A stretch of 7,463 bases of DNA from an uncultured Eubacteriales bacterium (lineage in GTDB: Bacteria > Bacillota > Clostridia > UMGS1840), in NCBI GenBank assembly GCA_900555525.1, contig USLP01000061.1, forward strand, positions 1 to 7,463. The letters run 5' to 3'. Shown here piece after piece: positions 1 through 5,472 of the stretch. The notes beneath the pieces are model-generated. The model did no database searches and was not told the DNA's origin. It worked only from the letters and a program-made list of their open reading frames with translations. Numbering within the stretch: position 1 is the stretch's first letter; every line of letters begins with the position of its first letter. The translations under genes were made by a program, and so were the position numbers.

Positions 1-75
1 CTGTGCGGTATCGTATTGCTGCTTCTGACAAATGCGGCAATTAAAAAGATAGACGCCGATAAAAGTATGTTTTAG
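1..75 (+). CDS. C-terminal end of an ABC transporter permease, LplB/YteP type (partial)
   Basis: Reading from base 1 in frame 1 gives 24 codons ending in TAG at 73-75. They encode a hydrophobic stretch (GIVLLLLTNAAI) followed by a polar tail (KKIDADKSMF). This is what the last membrane helix and tail of LplB/YteP-family sugar permeases look like; they typically end in a helix, then an N-A-x-x-(K/R)-K-I-D/P pattern, then a short S-x-F tail. The gene lies 16 bases upstream of the second permease, the usual order for this transporter type. The protein would be an inner-membrane subunit pairing with the next gene product to form the transport channel. Only the C-terminus is visible, so the family call rests on a short match plus context. 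Confidence 0.8.
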   Translation: MCGIVLLLLTNAAIKKIDADKSMF

Positions 76-91
76 GGAAAGGATAATAAAA

Positions 92-979
92 ATGGATAAC
101 AGCAAAAATATAACAGTCGGAAAGGTTATTTTAAATTTAATACTATTATTTATGAGCTTTACCTATATTATTCCGATAATACTCATGATTTCTATTTCGC
201 TTTCGTCGGAAACCTCCGTAGCACAGTACGGCTACAGTCTGATTCCGAAGGAATTCAGCTATGATGCCTACAAAATGGCATTCCGTAACCCGACGCAGAT
301 TATAAATTCATATAAGGTTACAATCGGATTTTCCGTGCTTTCGACGGTTTTGGCGCTTTTGGTGCAGACGCTTACGGCATATCCGCTCGCAAGAGATAAT
401 TTTCGGCACAAAAAATTTGTAACGGTATTCCTTATGATAACAATGTTTTTCGGCGGCGGACTTGTTCCAACATATATATTGAATACACAGTATCTGCATT
501 TGGGGAATACCTTTTGGATTTACATATTCCCCGGACTTATGTCGGCATGGAACGTAATACTTTTCAAAACGTATTTTAAAGGACTTCCCGACGGACTTAT
601 CGAAGCCGCAAAGCTTGACGGAGCAAGCGAGTTCAAAACATATTGGTCCATCGTCATTCCGCTTTCCACCCCCATTATAGCCTGCCTTGGCTTTACTTAT
701 CTTTTGGGAAAGTGGAATGACTGGAATACATCGCTTCTGTACATAAGAAACAATAATCTTTATTCGCTGCAGTATCTGCTCCAAAGGCTCTTAAACGAGG
801 CGGATTATATCAAGCAAATGCAGGGCAGTGCGGAGGAGGCTCTTATCGGAAACAATATGCCGAAGGAAACGTTAAGATACGCAATAGCGATTATTGCGGC
901 AGGACCTATGATGGTGGTATTCCCGTTCTTCCAGAAATATTTTGCGGAAGGTTTGGTCGTAGGCTCGGTAAAAGGGTAA
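92..979 (+). CDS. Carbohydrate ABC transporter permease, LplC/YtcP type (CUT1)
   Basis: This 295-residue membrane protein is the second channel subunit of an oligosaccharide importer. About six hydrophobic segments are visible, near residues 12-37, 77-99, 108-130, 140-161, 187-209 and 262-283. The cytoplasmic coupling loop that contacts the ATPase is intact: EAAKLDGASEF begins at residue 171 and is followed by the usual I-x-x-P-L pattern. The segment FFGGGLVPTYIL and the C-terminal end (EGLVVGSVKG) are typical of the LplC/YtcP branch. Length is normal for the family. The start at 92 is supported by the purine-rich AGGGAAAGGA at 74-83. It sits between the LplB-type permease end and the solute-binding lipoprotein. 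Relatives such as Bacillus YtcP serve pectin-derived or other complex oligosaccharides; the substrate here cannot be read from the sequence. Confidence 0.95.
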   Translation: MDNSKNITVGKVILNLILLFMSFTYIIPIILMISISLSSETSVAQYGYSLIPKEFSYDAYKMAFRNPTQIINSYKVTIGFSVLSTVLALLVQTLTAYPLARDNFRHKKFVTVFLMITMFFGGGLVPTYILNTQYLHLGNTFWIYIFPGLMSAWNVILFKTYFKGLPDGLIEAAKLDGASEFKTYWSIVIPLSTPIIACLGFTYLLGKWNDWNTSLLYIRNNNLYSLQYLLQRLLNEADYIKQMQGSAEEALIGNNMPKETLRYAIAIIAAGPMMVVFPFFQKYFAEGLVVGSVKG

Positions 980-1014
980 AAAATAATATTATATAAAAGA
1001 AGGGAAAAGAAAAA

Positions 1015-2496
1015 ATGAAAAACAAAAAGAAAAAGATTGCGGCAGTATGCGCTGCTGTGATGGCGGCATCGTGTGTGTCGGGTTGTATGAACAACACGGC
1101 AAGCGACAAAAAGGTAAGGCTCAAATACGTTATGATAGGTCCGGGTATGCAGGCGGATTCAAAAAAGGTTTGGGCAAAGGTTAATGAACAGATTGCGCAA
1201 AAGGGCGTAAATGCCGAGGTGGATTTTGAGATAATTTCTCTTTCCGAATATGCGCAGAAATTCATGCTTATGACCTCTGCAAGAGAACAGATTGATATCG
1301 CAAGCAACTATGGGCTTGACTTCGGAAACGAAGTGAGAAACGGAACATTTGAGCCGCTCGACGAGCTAATTGATAAGTACGGAAAAGACATAAAGGAAGC
1401 TCTTCCCGAGTGGCTTTTCGACTATCAAAAGGTAGACGGAAAGCTTTACGGTATTCCCGCATATCAGCCCCTTTATAACACAAGAGGAGCATTCTTCTTT
1501 AAGGACGAGGCGGAAAAATATCTTGACCTTGACGCGCTTAAAGCGTCGCTTGCAAAAACTCCGTATTTCAATGAAGAAACGTATCAGATACTCACAAAAT
1601 ATTTGCAGGACTTAAAGGCGAACGGCAGTAAATTCACAGATACCACAATTTTGAATCTTACAGGCTACGACACTTTGGCAGGCAGTTATGCGATAGTAAG
1701 AGGCGAAGAAAATCCCAAGGTTGTATGCCCGTATATCACAGACGAAGCGAAAATACGCTATAAATACGCACGTGAATGGTATAAGAAAGGCTATACAAGA
1801 GAGGACGCAATTTCAGCAACAGACAGAAACGGCGTAGTGGGACAAAGAGACCGTTATCCTTTCTGGGACGATGTCTATGACCCTCACACGGCGGAAACAC
1901 TTTCAAAAAAATATAATTCGGAAATTATAGGTATTCCGTATAACGAAAAGGAATATGCCGCAACCTCGCTTTCCGCAAAGGGCGTATCCATAGCGGCTGC
2001 TTCTGAATATAAGGACAGAGCGATGCAGGTGCTTAACCTTATAGAAAGCGATAAGGATATTTATAATCTCTTAACTTACGGTATCGAGGGCGAAAACTAT
2101 ACGAAGGTAAGCGACGACAGAATCGAAACAAAATATCAGAGCAGCCCGACAGCGGATGATAAATACGGTCTTTACGGCTGGATTGTCGGAAACACTTCGC
2201 TTTCGTATCTGACGCAGACGCAGCCCGACGACTACAAAACATGGTTTACGGAAACATATAATACGGATTTCCGTTCACCGTTAATCGGATTCGTTGCCGA
2301 TACTTCGGGAATACAGGATTATATCACGCAGGTAAACGCTGTTATCGCAAAATATCTCCAGCCTTTAAATTCGGGAATTTATGAGGACTGGGAAACACAG
2401 TTTGATAATTTCAGAGCTGAAATGGATAAGGTCGGAAATCAGCAGATTATCAATACATTGCAAAAACAGGTTGATGAATTTTTAAAAAATAAATAA
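1015..2496 (+). CDS. Extracellular solute-binding lipoprotein of an ABC oligosaccharide importer (LplA/YtcQ type, DUF3502-like C-terminus)
   Basis: This 493-residue protein captures the ligand outside the membrane and delivers it to the two permeases. The N-terminus has a strongly basic start (MKNKKKKIAA), a hydrophobic core and a lipobox V-S-G-C with the lipidated Cys at residue 24. The body looks like a family 1 solute-binding fold, including a hinge-type segment (DGKLYGIPAYQP) near residue 140. The last 100 or so residues, with SPLIGF at 421-426 followed by a segment rich in x-Y-I-x-x-V-N-x-V-I and ending in a helix, match what is known of DUF3502, which caps LplA/YtcQ-type proteins. An AGAAGGG ribosome binding site lies at 998-1004, with a rather long spacing of 10 bases. 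The stop is doubled (TAA TAA). No ATPase gene follows; such transporters normally use a shared MsmX-like ATPase encoded elsewhere. Confidence 0.93.
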   Translation: MKNKKKKIAAVCAAVMAASCVSGCMNNTASDKKVRLKYVMIGPGMQADSKKVWAKVNEQIAQKGVNAEVDFEIISLSEYAQKFMLMTSAREQIDIASNYGLDFGNEVRNGTFEPLDELIDKYGKDIKEALPEWLFDYQKVDGKLYGIPAYQPLYNTRGAFFFKDEAEKYLDLDALKASLAKTPYFNEETYQILTKYLQDLKANGSKFTDTTILNLTGYDTLAGSYAIVRGEENPKVVCPYITDEAKIRYKYAREWYKKGYTREDAISATDRNGVVGQRDRYPFWDDVYDPHTAETLSKKYNSEIIGIPYNEKEYAATSLSAKGVSIAAASEYKDRAMQVLNLIESDKDIYNLLTYGIEGENYTKVSDDRIETKYQSSPTADDKYGLYGWIVGNTSLSYLTQTQPDDYKTWFTETYNTDFRSPLIGFVADTSGIQDYITQVNAVIAKYLQPLNSGIYEDWETQFDNFRAEMDKVGNQQIINTLQKQVDEFLKNK

Positions 2497-2504
2497 TAAA
2501 AAAG

Positions 2505-2512
2505 AAAGGTGA
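2505..2512 (+). promoter_or_regulatory. Ribosome binding site of the 940-residue secreted protein
   Basis: AAAGGTGA is complementary to the 16S anti-Shine-Dalgarno end and lies 6 bases before the ATG at 2519. It fixes that ATG as the start. Only 22 bases separate the two genes, so no separate promoter fits here and cotranscription with the transporter is likely. Confidence 0.75.
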
Positions 2513-2518
2513 ATTATC

Positions 2519-5341
2519 ATGAAAACAAAAAGATTAACGGCGCTTTTGACATCTTTGGTAATGACTTTAACAATTTTGGGAGGAACGGCGGTTTTTGCCG
2601 AATCGGAAACATCGGCTATACAGCTCTCGGAGAAAAATTATTTTAAGCTTCAGGGTATTGATAAGAATCAGCCCAGAGTAGGCTGCGGAAATGTAATAAC
2701 GGAGGAAGAATTTGAAGCGGCGACTTTGGGACTTAAATTTTCGCTTTCCGATATTACGGACGCAGATTTTATAAAGAGTGCAACGCTTAACGTAACAATC
2801 AACCAGATACATCCGTATATTACGAATGTTACGCAAATAAAAGGAAACTATCAGCCGCAGTACGATGAATGGTCATACGACGCAGCAACGGATAAGTCAA
2901 CATATGTAGGCGAAAACTATGTATATAATACATATCTTTATCCTATGACAACAGATTGGACGGTGGGAGCTGTTACAAATGATAACGGAGATTATCTGTA
3001 CGAGCCCTGGACAAAGGACGTAAGCGAATATACAGGCTATCCGAATACGGAAAATCTTGCGGCTTTGGCGCAAAGCTCACAGACGGCAACGGGAAACAGG
3101 CAAAAGCTTACATTTACTTATGACATAACCTCTGACATAAAAGCGAAAAAAACGCAGGGAAGCGCGAATGTTGCATATACGCTTATAAACCGCAGAAACG
3201 GCGCAAACGGTGGGGTTTGGTGGAATGAGTATAACTGCCTTGACGGTTCGCAGTCATCGGCTGAAATCGTTATTGAAACAATGTCATCAAGCGAAATTCT
3301 CGCAGCTCTTAATGCGATAACGAATCCGCAAAGCGAGCTTATCGCAAAATATATGAAAGCAATCCTGGGAGAGGGCTGGACGGATTATGTAAGATATGAA
3401 GCTCTTTCGGAAAAAGGAAAAGCAATCGTAAACACAATGCTTACGGAGGCAGACCTTACAACCACAGACGTTTTGAAAACAACGCTTAACAGCGCGATAG
3501 AAGCATACCTTTCGGGCGACTATGCGGAAGAAACCGAAAAAGACGGCGTTTACAGCGTCTATAACGGCGATTTCGGATGTTTCCAGATTAAAAGCGGTAA
3601 AACAGGACAGTGGCGTATAGGTCTTGACAGTTCAAACGGAATTGACGCCGTAACGCTTGGTATGAAATTTGATATTTCCGACATCAAAAATACAGACATA
3701 ATAAAAAGTGTAAAGGTTATTGTAAACGCAAAGGAAAAAAATCCGGGAGAACTTCCTTATACATATAAAACAGACCTTTATCCCATGACAACAGACTGGA
3801 CCTTCGGTGAAACAACGGGAACAGGCGTTAGCGCCGTATCTCCATGGTCAAAGGCTTTGACTGAATATACGGGCTACCCGAACAAAACCGACCTTATGAA
3901 AATCACCTCCTGTGATAAGGACGCTGTGGCAAGAAATGCCGATATATCGTTTGAATACGACGTAACGGCGGATATAAAGGATAAAATTTCACAAAATATT
4001 TCCGAGACGGCATATGCCATGGCGGTAAAAAGAGCTTCCGACGATATTTCATGGGACGAAAAGCATACGTTGAATGCACAGGTAAACGAAAACCCAAACG
4101 TTACGCTCGTTGTAGAAAAATATACCGACAGCATACTTCTTTCAAAGCTTAACGAGGCGGAAAACTTTGAAGCGGGTCTGAAAACGATTTTGGGCGAAAA
4201 TGACCGCAGCTTTAAAGCGTTTGCCGCACTGTCGGAAAATGAAAAAGCAAGCGTTAAGACAGCGGCGGAACAGGCTGAAATAAAAACTGTTAAAGCGCTT
4301 AAAGCATTGCTTGAAAGCGAATGTGCAAAATATGCGGGAAAAACGCTTACCTATAAGGGAGAAAAAGGCTATTTCAATAAAAATAATGGATTCAACGGAG
4401 AGAGTGAGCAGTTCAGAATCGGTATTAATAAATCCGGAATTGACAACACGATGGTTTTAGGAACAAAATTTGACCTTACAGAGCTTGCAGGCAAGGATTA
4501 TATCAAAAAGGCTACACTTTCAGTTTCCATGACGCAGATGGATCCCGAAAGCGAAAGATACACGTATATGACAAATCTGTATAACATGTCAAGCGTATGG
4601 CCCGAAGCGAATAACGCTTGGGACGGCGCACAGACAGGTATAGAAAATACATTCCCGAACACAGCGGGACTTTCAGTTATCGGAAAATCGAACGATATTG
4701 CAACCGCAAAGAACGAATGGCTTAACTTCTCGTTTGACGTAACGGCTGACGTTCTTTCAAAAATACAAAGCGGAGAAAGCGCCGCGGCATACGCTTTGGA
4801 AAACGTAAGACCTTCATATATTATGCCAAGCTGGAAACAGGACGATTGCTTAAACGGACAGACTGCGCAGGTTAAGCTTATCATCGATACGCTTACGGAG
4901 GACGAAATCCTTGCAAAATACAATTCTGCGGAAAATAAGGAAGAAGCCGTTAAGGTTGTTATAAATACGGAGAATATTTATACCACGCTCCCCATAGCGA
5001 CAATCGCAAGCGAGCTTCAGCCGACATATGAAACATATGAAAATCTTGTAAACGCTATAAAAGGACTTTATTATACAAGAATAGAGAATGTAACGGATAC
5101 TGGATGCTTGATAGTAAACAAAACCGATGCAAACCTTTCTGCGGTAATCTTTGCGGCGGCTTATAAAGGAAACAGACTTGTTGATATTGTAACGGCTGAC
5201 AAGGCTGTGCTTTCGGCAGGAGAAAACTATACGTTCTCATATGACTTCGGCGGTAAGGACTTTGATACGATTAACGTATTCGTATGGGATTCGTTATCCT
5301 CAATCAAGCCCTACTGCGCACAGGGAATATACAAAAAATAA
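2519..5341 (+). CDS. Large secreted protein with three CBM96/DNRLRE-like beta modules alternating with helical modules
   Basis: The 940-residue product has a clear signal peptide: MKTKR, a hydrophobic core, and a probable cut after VFA at residue 27. Three homologous beta-rich modules follow at about residues 40-254, 350-533 and 614-790. Each has a pattern of the type hG.KFslsdI....IKsa.l.V, then LYpMttdW, a (F/Y)(D)(V/I)Tadi motif, a conserved Trp near the end, and a terminal beta strand. This layout resembles the CBM96/DNRLRE beta-sandwich, but the match is by eye. After modules one and two comes a helical segment of 80-95 residues containing A-L-S-E-x-x-K; a shorter, divergent one follows module three. 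Residues 851-940 form a small beta domain ending in a VFVWDSLSSIKPYC-like segment often seen at the C-terminus of clostridial surface proteins. There is no catalytic domain, LPXTG motif or SLH domain. A role in binding a polysaccharide for the adjacent importer is inferred from context only. Confidence 0.85.
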   Translation: MKTKRLTALLTSLVMTLTILGGTAVFAESETSAIQLSEKNYFKLQGIDKNQPRVGCGNVITEEEFEAATLGLKFSLSDITDADFIKSATLNVTINQIHPYITNVTQIKGNYQPQYDEWSYDAATDKSTYVGENYVYNTYLYPMTTDWTVGAVTNDNGDYLYEPWTKDVSEYTGYPNTENLAALAQSSQTATGNRQKLTFTYDITSDIKAKKTQGSANVAYTLINRRNGANGGVWWNEYNCLDGSQSSAEIVIETMSSSEILAALNAITNPQSELIAKYMKAILGEGWTDYVRYEALSEKGKAIVNTMLTEADLTTTDVLKTTLNSAIEAYLSGDYAEETEKDGVYSVYNGDFGCFQIKSGKTGQWRIGLDSSNGIDAVTLGMKFDISDIKNTDIIKSVKVIVNAKEKNPGELPYTYKTDLYPMTTDWTFGETTGTGVSAVSPWSKALTEYTGYPNKTDLMKITSCDKDAVARNADISFEYDVTADIKDKISQNISETAYAMAVKRASDDISWDEKHTLNAQVNENPNVTLVVEKYTDSILLSKLNEAENFEAGLKTILGENDRSFKAFAALSENEKASVKTAAEQAEIKTVKALKALLESECAKYAGKTLTYKGEKGYFNKNNGFNGESEQFRIGINKSGIDNTMVLGTKFDLTELAGKDYIKKATLSVSMTQMDPESERYTYMTNLYNMSSVWPEANNAWDGAQTGIENTFPNTAGLSVIGKSNDIATAKNEWLNFSFDVTADVLSKIQSGESAAAYALENVRPSYIMPSWKQDDCLNGQTAQVKLIIDTLTEDEILAKYNSAENKEEAVKVVINTENIYTTLPIATIASELQPTYETYENLVNAIKGLYYTRIENVTDTGCLIVNKTDANLSAVIFAAAYKGNRLVDIVTADKAVLSAGENYTFSYDFGGKDFDTINVFVWDSLSSIKPYCAQGIYKK
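2636..3280 (+). repeat. Beta module 1 of the secreted protein (protein-level repeat)
   Basis: About 215 residues (residues 40-254), the longest copy. It holds LGLKFSLSDI, NQIHPY, YLYPMTTDW, EYTGYPN, a TATGNRQKL segment, YDITSDI and GGVWWNEYNCLD. It is closer to the single module of the downstream protein than to the other two modules in its own chain, since NQI-PY, TATG-RQ and GGVWW-EYNCLD are shared only by those two. It has an extra insertion of about 20 residues around 2848-2915 compared with the other copies. At DNA level, the stretch at 2938-2961 differs at only a few positions from 3778-3801. Confidence 0.85.
3566..4117 (+). repeat. Beta module 2 of the secreted protein (protein-level repeat)
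   Basis: About 184 residues (residues 350-533). It keeps LGMKFDISDI, DLYPMTTDW, EYTGYPN and YDVTADI. The TATG-RQ motif is lost, and the GGVWW-EYNCLD motif is reduced to a form with a single Trp (DISWDEKHTLN). It is preceded by the helical module at 3281-3565 and followed by another at 4118-4357, so the repeating unit is beta module plus helical module. Confidence 0.85.
4358..4888 (+). repeat. Beta module 3 of the secreted protein (protein-level repeat, most diverged)
   Basis: About 177 residues (residues 614-790). It keeps LGTKFDLTEL, a degenerate NLYNMSSVW, FDVTADV and a single-Trp end motif (SWKQDDCLN). The EY-GYPN motif has decayed to ENTFPN. The helical segment that follows (about 4889-5068) is shorter and more diverged than the other two. 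Confidence 0.8.
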
Positions 5342-5350
5342 TTTATCAGT

Positions 5351-5382
5351 CTTTTAAGAGCGGAAAGCTCCGCTCTTAAAAG
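5351..5382 (+). terminator. Strong intergenic hairpin, possible attenuating terminator or mRNA-stability element
   Basis: Bases 5352-5364 (TTTTAAGAGCGGA) are the exact reverse complement of 5369-5381, with a four-base loop AAGC. A further C-G pair (5351 with 5382) makes a 14-bp perfect stem. It begins 10 bases after the stop of the upstream gene. The following bases (GACTTTACTAAAATTTATTT) lack a clean U-run directly after the stem on either strand, so it is not a textbook intrinsic terminator. It could protect the 3' end of the upstream message or lower expression of the next gene. No separate promoter is evident in the 31 bases between the hairpin and the next start codon. Confidence 0.55.
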
Positions 5383-5403
5383 GACTTTACTAAAATTTAT
5401 TTC

Positions 5404-5409
5404 GGAGGA
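5404..5409 (+). promoter_or_regulatory. Ribosome binding site pointing to the ATG at 5414
   Basis: GGAGGA is a near-consensus Shine-Dalgarno sequence 4-5 bases before the ATG at 5414. It is the only good site near the start of the second secreted gene. The ATG at 5473, which is in frame with the rest of the protein, has none. This is the main reason to believe that the true start is 5414 and that the gene is frameshifted. Confidence 0.8.
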
Positions 5410-5413
5410 AATT

Positions 5414-5467
5414 ATGAAAAGACTTTTAGCAATATTATCATCTGCGGCGATTATGCTTTTTCAGTAA
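5414..5467 (+). pseudogene. Orphaned signal-peptide start of the second secreted protein, ended by a stop after 17 codons
   Basis: From ATG 5414 the frame encodes MKRLLAILSSAAIMLFQ and then TAA at 5465-5467. This is a typical signal-peptide beginning: Lys-Arg followed by a hydrophobic run. The mature protein continues in the -1 frame, which is open across this whole stretch. One extra base in the T5 tract at 5457-5461 would join the two frames and give a leader ending in TASA before EGSP. The break may be a sequencing or assembly error, a real mutation, or slippage at the short T tract; the sequence alone does not decide. A 17-codon leader peptide with reinitiation at 5473 is a less likely alternative, because that start would lack a basic N-terminus. 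Confidence 0.7.
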
Positions 5468-5472
5468 GACCT

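Noticed and set aside
308..784. A 158-codon - strand frame antisense to the permease
   Set aside because: The + strand permease has intact membrane segments and the EAA loop over the same bases. The antisense product is Cys/Lys-rich without any recognisable pattern.
906..1307. A 133-codon - strand frame rich in Phe and Ile, with an apparently hydrophobic stretch
   Set aside because: It spans the junction of the permease and binding-protein genes. The hydrophobic look comes from reading the Lys-rich AAA/GAA start of the lipoprotein gene in reverse, giving TTT/TTC codons.
2938..3801. Direct DNA repeat between 2938-2961 and 3778-3801 as a mobile or recombination element
   Set aside because: The similarity follows the conserved LYPMTTDW protein motif of modules 1 and 2 and fades on both sides, so it reflects module duplication and not a separate DNA element.
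4498..4923. A 141-codon open frame on the - strand
   Set aside because: It lies wholly inside the third beta module of the + strand secreted protein, whose repeated, motif-bearing translation is clearly real. It shows no domain and has no separate promoter or good ribosome binding site.
5342..5413. A promoter for the second secreted gene in the 72-base gap
   Set aside because: The hairpin takes up nearly half the gap, and the AT-rich remainder shows no -35/-10 pair with proper spacing.
5457..5463. Programmed -1 frameshift site at CTTTTTC
   Set aside because: The zero-frame codons are CTT TTT CAG, which do not fit the X-XXY-YYZ slippery pattern, and no convincing stimulatory structure directly follows. 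A recoding event is not excluded but is not supported.
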